Source: Armillaria gallica (Eukaryota > Basidiomycota > Agaricomycetes > Agaricales > Physalacriaceae). Taken from it: DNA of 64,000 nt. A model generated the notes under the pieces. It ran no database searches and had not been told where the DNA came from. It worked only from the letters and a program-made list of their open reading frames with translations. The translations under genes were made by a program, and so were the position numbers. This document shows, one piece after another, positions 47,294 through 58,361 of the stretch; position 1 is the stretch's first letter; the number at the start of each line of letters is the position of its first letter. The stretch lies in contig JBANDB010000008.1 in NCBI GenBank assembly GCA_037576215.1, positions 3,348,001 to 3,412,000 of the forward strand. The letters are read 5' to 3'.

Positions 47294-49472
47294 TCATGTC
47301 ACTCGTTTCCTTGTAACCGATTCCGGTATTGACGAATTCATACCAATCATGCGTTCCACGACAGCCTGAATTGACGTGAGTGTTCGTCGCGGAAAGAGAG
47401 TACTCAACCTACTTGCGCCTGGTCCCAATCCAATGGTTCATCCTCCTCTTCTTCAATCTTTCCACTATCTTCATGTCCCATTCCAAGACCCCATCCACCA
47501 ACGCTTGCTCTCGCATTGCTACTCTCGGGATCTGGGCTTCTACAGGCATCAGATGTTAGCACAAGTGATCACCATGACGATAACTGGAGCGGACCTCAAT
47601 GCTTCTAGGAATTCCCGTTCTTTTTCTCGCTCCCTCTCCCGCTCAATTTCTACCACCGTCCCTCCGCTTCCTATTCGAGGAGTTTCACCTCCAGAAGAAT
47701 CACCATCGTCTCCAGCTGAAATTGTGTTGCTGACTAAGTTGGGGAGGCTCGCACCTTTTTGCTTCTGAGCTATCCGGCCTCGCCGATCACGCGGGAGACC
47801 ACCAGATAGGAAACTAGGCGCTCTGGCTCTACCGGTAGAAGGTTTTACGGTTTGGCGACCATCAAACTGAGGGGTTGGGGAGCGGAGAATCCTGAGGAGT
47901 TCTAATACTGCAGCTTCTCCAGTGGACGGCTGGGGAGGTTGGGCTGTAAGAGAGAATGTGGGTGTTCGATATCGGCTCTGCGATGTAAGCACGAGTAGCC
48001 TGTAATCGTAATCTGATCAGTTAAGACGGAAACAATCAGTATGGCAACGAACATTTGCTGTAGTCGAGGCTGTTGATATCCAGTAGTTTCTTGGAAATTA
48101 TCCTGTCTATTTACCATAGAAAGCCGCGCTTTTAGCCGCGGAGCTAGTGGCAGGATAACCTTATCGCGGAACGATCGAAGAGCGACGGCTCGGACGTCTA
48201 TGTGCTGCGTAGAGAGCTGCAAGGACGCGCCGAGAGAAGTCGATATCGAGCCTTTGTTATTCTGCCGACTTGGTGACGACGGACGCTTGGGCGTGCGGTA
48301 GAGCGAAGAGAGAAGAGGGTCTGTCTGTAGAGGGAGCAGCGCCTGCGGGGGGATCAGCGGAAAGTGGGTAAACCGATCTAGCCGGACATACCCCTTCGAC
48401 GTAGGGCAAGACCTGATCCCAGAAGAATCCCCATATTTCGACAATGCGTCCGACGAGTTTATCGTCTTCTTTCTCGGCCAATTTAGCGTTCAGAGTTCGC
48501 ATTCCTGACCCTATAAGCTCTGAAGTATCGTGCTCCAATGTGGCGAGCGCTTTCGAAGGTGATGATGCGGCCGTCGCTATGTGAGCCTTCACTAGCATAT
48601 TCAGGTTCTCTCTGGCTTGATCAGGTTGGGCGATGGTGGCATGTGCAAGTTGACTCACATAGGTATCCTCAGTGGTTCACCGTTGAAGAGTGGCAGGATG
48701 TGGACATGCAATGTACCCCATGGATCTGAGCCTGATGTAGAGGCCATGCTGGCTTGTGCCATTGCACCCGGTGCTGGGAGAGAAGAGAGCTGACGGAAGG
48801 TGCCTGTGAGAGGGCGGGTATACCGGAGGGAAGGTGAGCAAGATTTCCTAGACGATGCATTTCGCGAGTAACAAGTTTGGAGTCGTAAGTGCGCCCGTAG
48901 GAAGCCTGGAAGCAGAAGGTATCAATTGTTGGCTTCCCAACTTAGAAGTGTGATGATCACCTTTGAAGGTGATGTATGAACCTTGTTCGGATTCGACATT
49001 GTAGGTGACGGAGGAAAGGTAGGCGAAGTTGGAGACCCCAATGGTTCAGGATTTCGACCGTGAGGGTGTAGTAAAAGGGCTGGATTCAGGGAACTAGGCT
49101 TCGGCATCACCGAGTGTCCGTGTCCGTGGTGATGGTGCCCAGCCAAATGCGACAGTTTATCTGTGAACAGGCCAAGCTTGCGCGACGATGACGATAACGA
49201 GCTCGGCGCGTCCGACAGCGAGAAGAGATGACCCGGCTTGATTCCGGCTGAACCCCAGATGCTGATGACGATAAAATGCGCAGACTCGGCGGTACTGGCG
49301 TCTGTTTTGGTGTTGCAGAGTCACTCGATGACCGTCGACGCGTTGGATCCGGGGAAGTCCCTCGGTTATTACCCTCGCTGTCATTGTTGCGGGATTCCCC
49401 GACCGTCGTGGGCGGCGAGCCCTGGCCTGGATTGCCGTGGTCGTGGGGCTTTCGAGGCCAGCCCGTTATCAT
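47294..49472 (-). CDS. HbrB/Bit61-type TORC2 subunit
   Basis: Homologue of HbrB/Bit61/PRR5, an accessory subunit of the TOR complex 2 kinase that controls growth and membrane stress responses. After a Ser/Pro-rich N-terminus from MITGWPRKPHDHG, the conserved domain reads NLNMLVKAHIATAASSPSKALATLEHDTSELIGSGMRTLNAKLAEKE, then VGRIVEIWGFFWDQVLPYVEGV, LPLQTDPLLSSLYR, and HIDVRAVALRSFRDKVILPLAPRLKARL. C-terminal exons give EPLDWDQAQ/AVVERMIGMNSS, stopping at 47294. Near 49254 the frame slips (SSSASG then SAGIKPGHLFSLSD); a fifth G in the GGGG run would restore it. Its promoter is shared with the Mei5-type gene. Confidence 0.87.
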
Positions 49473-49621
49473 GGTGAACGGTGGCTACGATGGTGTCGAA
49501 AGAAGGGGAATATAGGAGACCTGCGAGTCCATTTACGGACCTGTCAAATATATGACCCGGCGTCACAACTCTAACTACAACGGCCACCATCGTGCGCTCA
49601 TCGCTTACTGTTGCCCTCAAA

Positions 49622-52018
49622 ATGGCCTCCTCCCTCTTCTCTGGACTGTGCTTTGGCGACATTAGCCCGTCGCAGGTAAGAGACATCTTTCGCGTACCAT
49701 GCCTCTACTTTTGACGCGCATATACTCAGGAATCTTCATCAAGTATGCTTGCCGCGACTCTGCCGGACATTCCGAATGGTACTGTTACGCCGGGATGTGG
49801 CGACCGCGATGTAACCCCACTTGTGAGTTGCTTCATTGTCACTGTCCCTGCATGCTCAGGTTCGGTCTGTTCAGGTATTGCACGACAATACATCTCACTC
49901 TCCTTCAAGAGCCAACTATTTTGGTGGTTTCGACCCGTCTGGATATGACCTGGATGGCGATATTTTACCCACCGACCCCGAAGATGACCGCGAATATCCT
50001 CCTCCTGATACTGCTTCCCTCACTCAGAATGCTTGCGTCTCTGCTATTGCTTCTACGGACGCCGAACTTATCGAACTCAGCCAAAGCGCATATAGCCATC
50101 CTTATAATCCTGCTTTCGACGCTGAGCCTCCAGCGGTACTTTCTGCAGGCGATATATCGAACTTCAATATACTGGATTCTGACGTGAATAACGAACAGAT
50201 ACAGCCGGACGCCTATCCTGACATTTTATCTGCATCTCTACAGGCAGATTCTTTGCAGATTGAACTTCACTGTATTCCCGATCAAGAACTCTCTGCAGAG
50301 ATTACCCGAAATGCTTCACAGAACTCCCACTACGACTTTCACTGCGCTGATGAACCTGAACTTGCTGTAGCTCATGCCGACTCAGACTTATTCACGTCAA
50401 GCCAAATCCTGCCCGAGAGAACTGACTGCGATGCCGATCTTATCCAATTTTCTCCCTCTGAAGAAGCTCTTTATTCGTCTCCACCCTGCTCCAGTCCTAG
50501 TAAAATATTTTCGTCGTCGTCACCTCTATCTTCTCAGACTTCCGCAAGCACTGAACCAAGTCCCGATGAATCAGAAGTGAGTAAACAGACAGTAAGTAAA
50601 TTTCAACGTTCTTTTAAATGATTTTGACGCATCCAACTACAGCTGGAGACCGGCCACGACCACGATGATCAGTCCCAACTCATTTATTCGAATTCCGGTG
50701 AACAGGTATGGAACGAAGTAAGTACCATTGAATTGGATGTATCCGATGTTCACCGCAATTTGTCTTAGGACACTAGAAATAATCACGACGTCGACGCGTT
50801 GCCTCCTTCATCATCTCCGTTTCCTCTTGTTTCTTCTCCTTTTCGGTCTTCAAGTCCTTTGCAAACTGTTCAAGAGGATACGAAGGTATGCAGTCTCTTC
50901 CTTGCCCAAGTATTTTTCCTGATCAGAAACAGCAAAACCCTGAGGCCGATGACTTTCTTCAAGACGACGAATTTTTTCAGACTCCTGCGGAGTCTGAGTC
51001 CAAGGATATTCCGGCTTCCCGAGATACTTCCACTTCTCATGTTGGTTTACATTGTCATTCATCTTCCTAGCTCTAACACGACTTTGTAGATGATAGCCGA
51101 AGTAACTCAACAGTCGGGTGCAGCCCCAGAATTCCCAATGCAGGAACCACGCAGTCTCGATGACATCGCATCCGCATTTCGACTGCCAGAGGCACCCCCT
51201 CATGCGAAGCGCCATGCTACCCTAGCGCCAGGTCCGAAGAGACCAACAGTCATGTCGCACCTGCGACAGCACAAGAAGCTTTCAACACCCTTCCGCTCTC
51301 CGCTGATCAAAAAGGAGAATGATCAGCACATCAGTCCTCTCCCAGCCGTTACGAAGCCTCCGGTTCCCGCAGCTAAGACGATCATGCGCTCCGAAGTCAA
51401 GTCAATCGAAGTCAAGCATACAGTATTGAACGATCCGAAGAAGAAGCATCGAACTGTTCGCGCTGCTGCCCAGTTCAAGTCTCCGCTCTCAGCCGCAGCT
51501 TCTTCAAATGTGATGCTGTCAGTTCGTATGACCCCGACCATCCAATCACTTGAACGTCGAGTCCAGGTTCTCAGGAGGGCCGTGAAGGTTAAGAAGGACG
51601 AGGAGGAGCTGTTGGAGTCATTGGCCAAGCGATGGACAGAGGCTGCAAGAGAAGTCGCTTGGGAACTTTGGGACTTAGTGAAGGATAACGGAGCAAACGA
51701 AGGTGGCAGCTGGGGCCGGGACCCGAAACATAAACGAGGGTTTGAAGACAGCTGGGGGTGGGAAGAAAAGGGAGATCAGAAGCGACTCAAGACTGAAAAT
51801 AGCTGGGGATGGGACGAGCCCGAAAGGAAAAGGGGAAGAAGACGAAGACCAAATGCAAGGCGTAGAACCGCATGGCGAGAATGATGATGTCACGAGACGA
51901 TGAGGAAGACAAACCCGAAAATACCATGGGTTTGATGCTCAGACAATTCGGGATTACTCCTGATACACTTGGCTGGAACGAAGAAGATGGGATGTTTGCT
52001 GAAAGTTTGTTGAGATAA
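49622..52018 (+). CDS. Mei5/Sfr1-type recombination mediator
   Basis: The C-terminal region matches the Mei5/Sfr1 family, which with Swi5/Sae3 stimulates Rad51/Dmc1 strand exchange. The gene begins MASSLFSGLCFGDISPSQ and has a long acidic, disordered N-terminal region over several exons. Then come HATLAPGPKRPTVMSHLRQHKKLSTPFRSPLIKKE, FKSPLSAAASS and the coiled coil TPTIQSLERRVQVLRRAVKVKKDEEELLESLAKRWTEAAREVAWELWDLV. The conserved end GLMLRQFGITPDTLGWNEEDG lies in a different frame (to 52018). Between them, from about 51826 to 51900, two frame changes occur, each equivalent to one extra base or two missing ones, unlike most others here. Without them the frame would stop at 51884 with an Arg-rich tail. 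Confidence 0.8.
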
Positions 52019-52084
52019 ATTGCTTGTTTCTGTTTCTGACCATGACACTGCTTTGCTTCGTCTATCACACATTTTGTAGCTTTG

Positions 52085-52372
52085 TCATGTTCTTCTAATG
52101 TTTTCATCGAATAAATCTTTTGCGATCGATCTGAGTCGTCTCTGGGTGTAAGTCCTATCGGACGAAATCCCGGAAACCTGCTGCACGATTTTGTGGGTGT
52201 TGGTATACGTCAGCACGTGATCAAGGCTCAGTTCGAAGTCAACTCGGACAACCTGTCTCGGTGCTGGGACGGCCAAGCACTCATCCAGATGTCGAAGTAC
52301 GATTCTAAAGGATATTCCCACTGGGCGGACTTTTACCAGCTTCCCATCAAGAATGAAATCGTCGGCACATAA
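52085..52372 (-). CDS. Coding-like fragment, unknown
   Basis: The minus strand has an open stretch CADDFILDGKLVKVRPVGISF, RHLDECLAVPAPRQVVRVDFEL, TYTNTHKIVQQ and RSIAKDLFDENIRRT ending at 52085. Codon choice looks coding, but no ATG, family or second exon was found. It may be the 3' end of a decayed gene. Confidence 0.25.
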   Translation of the reverse strand, partial: LCADDFILDGKLVKVRPVGISFRIVLRHLDECLAVPAPRQVVRVDFELSLDHVLTYTNTHKIVQQVSGISSDRTYTQRRLRSIAKDLFDENIRRT

Positions 52373-52582
52373 TGGATTGATTTTTTATGGGAGGTTCTCC
52401 ATCGTGACCGCAAAACTCCACTTTCGTATAATGCTGCCGAGCATTTTGCATCCGCGGCTATCGGATTGATTGATCTTTCTTGCTACCCTCCTATTGGCAG
52501 ATCCTCATCTGGCCGTGAGTAGACTTCGTTCACTATCTTCAAATACTGACCCGTATCTAGGTTCACCCGCCCCCATATCACG

Positions 52583-53120
52583 AGAGTCTTGTGCACTGTC
52601 GACACCATCCTTGACTCTGAGCAGCATCACTCTGATGCCTGCTATGGCCTTATTGGCGACATCTTGAGGGAAATCGACTCAGATGGCGCGGTTTTTAGTG
52701 CTAGTCTTCGGAGTCGGTGCAAAACAGCTAGTGTGACAATCAAACGTGAGATGCGGATGCTAGAGAACGTGATGAATAAACAGAACAATGTCAGTGAAAA
52801 CGTCGTCATGATATTCATTCCTTGTGCTTACTTACCTTTTACGCATCGTCATACAGGACTTCAACCCAAAGAGAATTCGTCTCTTTTACAGTTGTCTCTT
52901 TTACTGCTCAGTGGTTTTATGCCTCTCAGTTGGCTTACCGTCATTTTTCTTGACTTCGTCTCTGCTCGTAACTCGTGGCCTTTCTTTCGCCTATATCATG
53001 GCCTTTCTGGCATATGGGGGTATGTGCCTGCTGATTAAAGTTGTGGGTATTTACGACTCATGTTGTCTAGCGGAGGAAGCGCATGGTCAAAGTCCCCTGC
53101 GCTGTTCGCGAGCTACACTC
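52583..53120 (+). CDS. Possible membrane-protein gene, incomplete
   Basis: Exon-like frames read DTILDSEQHHSDACYGLIGDILREIDSDGAVFSASLRSRCKTA and, after a GTCAGT...TACAG intron, FNPKRIRLFYSCLFYCSVVLC. Two membrane spans follow (LPSFFLTSSLLV, GLSFAYIMAFLAYGGMCLLI). No starting ATG or firm end can be fixed: both flanks stay open in competing frames to about 53588. No family was recognised. Confidence 0.3.
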
Positions 53121-54041
53121 TGAGACCCTTACTTTTATATGTGCATGGAGGGACATGCGCGGCCTTATATCTAAGTCGGAAAGTCTACAGCTGTCTGACT
53201 GCTCACGCGCAAAGAAGTTTCTGGTGGCCTTCCAAGCTTCGGTATGTCGTCCCTATTCGGTGAAATTTCCAGTCCTGTAGTGATTTTGTCCGTAGTTCAT
53301 GGGCGGACGCGTAGAATTATGGAAGACACGGTCGAAGATACAAGTTCTATCAGGATTCACGGACAAATTCAAACTATGAAGGATCAGGATATGCTGATGA
53401 GGCGTCGTCGTACGAAATGCCCTTGGTATCGCGGAAGTGCTCGAAACGCTCTCCGACTTGGTCGTGCAACCCTGGCTAGCGTTTACTCGAAAGTCTCTTG
53501 TTTGGTATCTCGCCGTAGCGGAAAGAAAAGGCGCCACACGAACAGACATCTCAAACCGCGTAAAACTGGAAAAAGGAACAAGCAATGATGTTTCTTTGTA
53601 GATGGAGAATTTCTCAGTGAACAGGTTACCTGACGATGCATGGTCGGATGGATCTAGCTCTACTACTCTTTTGGTGTATCACGGTTCTTCTCTGCTGCTT
53701 TCTTCGCCCTTTTTCCCAAGTTGCTGTACTTGATCCGATATTCCAAAATGTGTGTACTACATTGTGAACTGCTCAGGTCATGTAATGTATCCTACGTCTC
53801 GTTCAATCCACGCCTAATGACGACGGTGATATTTCAACTCCCCTTTTTTGATCGGTTCCGGTTTCCGATATGCCCTCACTTTCCGTATTATTTTGCGTTG
53901 TTACCCGTCTTCATCAAGTCTATAGGCGATAGCCAATGTAACTCAAGAGTCGGCGTAAAAAACACGCGCCAAAGAGATCAACTTCAATCAATGTCACACC
54001 TACGAGACACAAACCCTATTACTACTTAGACCCTGACCACC
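53121..54041. other. Gene-poor region
   Basis: Competing open frames to 53588 have no recognised motif. 53700-54040 is T-rich and ends in a short leader (tacttagac...gaccaccatgaccac) similar to that in front of HNH-like copy 1. Confidence 0.4.
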
Positions 54042-54920
54042 ATGACCACGGTTCCTTCGCGATTGTTATGTCCGATAACAAAAGCCTACTATGCAAATAC
54101 ACCACTCGAAGCTCACGTGTTCATAACTAGTGACCTCTCCCCTGAGCTGAAGATGCATATGGAGTGGGCTTGGGGCCTCGACCCACATCAGTTGGTCATC
54201 AAAAACAACGACAATTGCATTGGATGTATGCCATGGTCACTATCTCTGATGCGTCCTTGAATGAGCATACCTTTTAGACCGTCCGGATATACTTCGAAAC
54301 TCTATCAACGGAGACTTCGTCCTCGTCCCAACTATGACAACGCTCAATAAGATGCTTGCTTATTTCTTGCTTCCCCACGATTCCGCTCGAGTCTATCATA
54401 CTCGTGCTTCGGGCACAGAATTCGTTAAGCACCGCCAAATCATGTTCAAACAGGTGCGCATCCTGTTATTCTTCATTACTTTGTTCTAACCTCGATCACT
54501 GTTCTGCAGTACATGCCAGAGCCAGCATTTCGATACCTCTTCGTTCCTATTACGCCCGCAGGAGAGGCTATCCGTGATACATTTCTGAAGGAGGAGCAAG
54601 TCGAAGCTGATTACGAAGATGCCTTTGATCCCCTATCCGGAAATCCAATCGAACCCGACTCGCTCAGGCAATTTCGCGTCATCACGTCGCATGTCCATCC
54701 GTTTTTCGTAGTTCCCATTGCCTATCGATTGCTATTTCCCATTAAGCGTAGACCCGGCCTTTGGCCCCTTTTGGTTGCATACCACCTGTTCACTTTTGAC
54801 TCTACAAACGGTGCCGATCCTCCAGCCTGGTTTCGGAGGAGATATGAGGGTATTGAATTCAATTCTGACTATGATGATGATGACAAGATGGATGTTGAGA
54901 CAACAGACGAAGAACAGTAG
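54042..54920 (+). CDS. HNH-like protein, copy 2
   Basis: Paralogue of the gene at 43428, with the same three-exon layout and intron positions (about 54235-54288 and 54454-54510). It reads MTTVPSRLLCPITKAYYAN, LEAHVFITSDLS, MEWAWGLDPHQLV, NNDNCIG, YRPDILRNSINGDFVLVPTMTTLNKML, FRYLFVPITPAGEAIRD, FRVITSHVHPFF and DPPAWFRRRYEGIEF. The His of the final D-x-H motif is missing here too (DILRN). The C-terminus is short and acidic (ETTDEEQ). Family resemblance is to mushroom HNH-like proteins; function is unknown. Confidence 0.72.
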
Positions 54921-55066
54921 AAAGAGGAGCTCTGGTGGCGGACAGAACTTGTTCTTTTGAGCCTCGCGCTATTTGAAGAGGTTTAAGCGCTTCGACCAAA
55001 GATGTATTTCATATCCTTCATATCAATGATACAGTGTGTAAACAGTCGCAGCGAGCAAGGAAGAGT

Positions 55067-57038
55067 CTACAAATCGATGTTCAAGCATTCACAATGTTGA
55101 CAGGACGATCCGGATATCTGGCGATTATTCAATAACACGATCTCAGGCCAAGAAAACAGATCACCGTACTTTGCCTTTATTCTAGCAGCAAGGTCTTCCT
55201 CATAGATTTGATCAGGACCCAACTGGTTTCCCAGCGTCAGCCACCTATCACATCCAGAGGTAAGAACAATACTCTGATGAGGAAGAGCCAATACCAACCC
55301 AGGACGAGTATTATGTTTCCTCCCAAAGATCTCAACCTTTCTCCCACCAGGGCACATTCTCTCGATAATCCCATACGCTTCATCAGGCTTCCTACTCGTC
55401 TCTCTCACCTCAGACACAATAACGTCCGTATCCAAACCGCGGTTCACCCAAGACGGGAATTTCAGTGCTCCATTTTCGTCCGTCACAGTTTTGACGCCCA
55501 CGAGCATATGTTCCTTCGTGTGGTTGAGCCAGTGCCCTGTTCGTCCCGTGCGGATGACGCGTTGTAGCTGTGAATGTGTTAGAGACATATTTATAACAAT
55601 ACTCACAGAAACTTGCCTGGTTAGTTTTGACCCAAACTACCTCATCGACACGAGTGTAACCCCAGACTCGCATGCATTCTCGGCCTACCTCCATCGCACG
55701 GCCAGTCACCCACAAAAACAGAAGACCTTCATCTTGGAGTGCAGGTATGGGCATAGCTCGCATCTCGTCGTCGGTCATTGTCCCATAGGGCAACTGGATG
55801 GTGGAATATCAATCGGAGAAGAAAGAGGCCCGTCAAACCACGTACACTCATGTGAATATCCCAAGGAGGATCAGCCATAATTACATGGAACTTTCCAAGT
55901 ACGCTGTAGTCGAAGCGGCGCAGATCACAATTGATCCATTGCGGTGGTGTCTATAGGCGAGTAGTACCGGGAAGATCATCGTTTAACCAGCACTAGACTT
56001 ACAAGTTTCGCCGCCTTTCTGGTAGGTCCCAACCCGATACCTATCTTATACGTATTCTTGACTATCGTCTTCTCTCTACGGTCAGAACCGTCGCCGTCGG
56101 TGGCGTCCCAGTCAACCTCGTAATGCAAATACCTGCATGGAGCCTTTTCCTTGCCCCGTCCACCGGCACCGAGACCTGACGGTAGAGACGCTGGACCGCG
56201 CATGCCAGGTGTGAAACTGTGCTGAGATCCAGGAAACGGAGGTATTGATGGTGACTGCGCATACGTCGGCTCAGAATAGCATGTATTAAGATATGAGCAA
56301 TGTCCAAGAGATGGATCGGTGTGCGGGCGAATAAGAGGCCGGAAATGGATAAGATCACAGATACCGACGGGGACGTCTGGGTTAAAGGGTATCGACGGAT
56401 CATTTCGACGCGCCTTGGCGCAGTCGTCTTTCGTGATATGGGGGCATATAGGCTCGAAACTTTCTTCGACCGACCGGAACTGTAAGTAAAGTTAATGGAC
56501 TGTTCTTTTAACGAACTGTCCCTCGTACCTGTTCTGCCAGTAGACGACCCTTGGCGGTACTCTTCTGTATGATGGCAAACACCTGGCGTTGTTCCTTGCT
56601 GAGACTGGCAAGTACAGAGCAAGGCTGGTTCACCGCATCCTCAGACGAAGAATCCTCAGACTCATCACTGCCAGCTGCAGAATCTGCCTCTTCGTCTATT
56701 ACCCGCTTGCGCTTGTGTGAGAGGGTGGATCCGGCAGTTGTTGAAGACGACGCCAGCCTCAAGTCCAGGATATTGAACTCGCCATTCTCTTTGATGAAAG
56801 TGATGCTTCCTTGGTCCCATGACTGGGAAAGCGACTCCAAAATTGCCTCGAAACGTGTCAGGTCGGTTAGGCGGAACCTGGGCGCCTTGGGCTTGTTCAC
56901 GATGAGGCCTTGGGGTGGCTTGTAGGTGATGACGCGAACAAGGAGGTCAATGGAAGATATTGGGACAGTGAGAGAACCTTTGCTCAGTAGATGCTGCAGA
57001 GCAGCGGATGCGACGACAGTGAGCTCCTCGTCAGACAT
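55067..57038 (-). CDS. IME4: mRNA N6-adenosine methyltransferase (IME4/METTL3, MT-A70)
   Basis: Catalytic m6A writer, linked to sporulation and meiosis in fungi. The N-terminus [18 protein letters not shown] starts a winged-helix-like region and acidic stretch ([20 protein letters not shown]). A Cys/His-rich zinc-finger region follows ([43 protein letters not shown]). The MT-A70 domain has [18 protein letters not shown], the catalytic motif [96 protein letters not shown] and [12 protein letters not shown]. It ends near LNIDL at 55067, and the frame is intact. A broken copy of its 5' end lies at 58134. Confidence 0.93.
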
Positions 57039-57158
57039 GATGAACAAGAAGGTCGGAATGACCGGTCCGGTATGCCGCTTTTTGATTCCTTACTACCATG
57101 TTCTCATCCGTGTTGACAACGCGCTTACTGTTTCGCCACGGCCTTCACCCTGCTCCAC
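56882..57158. repeat. Direct repeat copy A: IME4 5' end plus divergent promoter
   Basis: Covers the first IME4 codons, the short shared promoter and an ATG at 57099 on the plus strand that begins MFSSVLTTRLLFRHGLHPAP then stops. Matches 58134-58361 at roughly 85% identity with one gap of about 47 bases. Confidence 0.8.
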
Positions 57159-57461
57159 TGGCAGAGTAAGATGGATGGCTGTAGTCTTCTGTGGACATCG
57201 TTTCGGTCGTCCATGGTACGGTGAGGGAAGGAGAGCTGAGACTTTCAAGCTTTGCTTCAAGTTTAGAGTTAAACGATTGAGTCGAATCCGTGGAATTCTC
57301 TCCGGGCATCGCTTTCTTCCACCAAGTGACATTCGTGTCCAAGTTGATGCAGGGATCCTAGATATAATCGCCCCTTTAGTCTCTTCGTTGCGTAGGCGTT
57401 GGAAATCAAGCTGATCAAATCTTTCTTTGTGCCACGCAACGGTCGGGCAAGACATCCTCAT
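57141..57461 (-). pseudogene. Coding-like fragment inside the inserted segment
   Basis: Frames on the minus strand read MSCPTVAWHKERFDQLDFQRLRNEET and, in another frame, DPCINLDTNVTWWKKAMPGENSTDS to SYSASGAG. They may be one gene with a lost base near 57360. No family recognised. Confidence 0.25.
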
Positions 57462-57528
57462 CTTATATCGAGTTCATGTAGACATTACAATGAGCTATAT
57501 ATTAAATTGTTCATACATCTTCGTTAAA

Positions 57529-58032
57529 TCACAGCTTAGCCACTTTACCGCCTCCCCTTCTACGAGTCGCCCAGGATGAACGAAGATCAGCTACCGACTT
57601 CGGTATAATCCTGGGCGACTCGTAGAAGGGATGTAGTTGTGCTAGATCGTTGACAGCACCAATGCGGTCTGTATTTCCTACTGATCGTACGAATTCGGTG
57701 ATATGGATGTCCTGATAATCAACCTTGCGGTAAAAGACACGAAGATAAGCACACGCTACTGCCTGTAGGATGAGACAATTTTTGCTTACCGTTCCGGCCT
57801 CAGAAATACTGTACTGGCCAATGCCTATTTTCCTGACAGCGACAATTCCAGCAACAGGCTGCATTTGATAGAGATACTTTAGAATCTCTCCTGGCATTGA
57901 TGGTGATTCCCATTGATAGTGTACGGAAGGTGGAAGGCAGAGTCGATAAGAGTAGTCACCATCCGATACCGGGCCAGTTATGTAAAATTTGGATGTCTGC
58001 GGGTAGGTCGCAGTCGCAGTCATGGTGGTCAA
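57529..58032 (-). CDS. Unknown protein in the inserted segment
   Basis: Single open frame of 167 residues from MTTMTATATYPQTSKFYIT at 58032. The middle (GEILKYLYQMQPVAGIVAVRKIGIGQ, NCLILQAVACAYLRVFYRK) looks like folded protein. The last 30 residues are encoded by a perfect inverted repeat (57555-57630) and are probably not genuine protein, so the real gene may be truncated. No family recognised; it lies wholly between the two promoter repeats. Confidence 0.35.
   Translation of the reverse strand: MTTMTATATYPQTSKFYITGPVSDGDYSYRLCLPPSVHYQWESPSMPGEILKYLYQMQPVAGIVAVRKIGIGQYSISEAGTVSKNCLILQAVACAYLRVFYRKVDYQDIHITEFVRSVGNTDRIGAVNDLAQLHPFYESPRIIPKSVADLRSSWATRRRGGGKVAKL
57555..57630. repeat. Perfect 23-bp inverted repeat with 30-nt loop
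   Basis: Arms at 57555-57577 and 57608-57630 are exact reverse complements (core ctacgagtcgcccagg). The pairing ends sharply on both sides. Transcripts would form a strong hairpin. Confidence 0.9.
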
Positions 58033-58133
58033 GCAAGGGAGTTCTGACTGTTTCTAGATGGTACTTATATCATTGACTTTGTTTTAGACCGGCCCCAGTA
58101 TTGTTCTCAGGAAACTTCCCGAACAGGGTTCGA

Positions 58134-58361
58134 GGCGCTTTTGGCTTGTTCACGATGAGGCCTTGAGGTGGTTTTTAGGTGATGGAGCGAACAAGGAGGT
58201 CAATGCAAGATATTGGGACAGTGAGGGAGCCTTTGCTCAGACATGATAAACAAGAAGGTCAGAATGACCGGTCCGGTATACCGCTTTTTGCTTCCTTACT
58301 GTCATGTTCTCACCCGCGTCGACAACGCGCTCACTGTTTCGCCTCAGCCTCCACTCAGCTC
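58134..58361. repeat. Direct repeat copy B: truncated IME4 5' end plus promoter
   Basis: Matches 56882-57158. The IME4 side keeps ATG then MSEQRLPHC and stops at once, because about 47 bases were lost between two TCAG sites. The plus-strand side continues into the intact gene at 58304. Confidence 0.8.
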
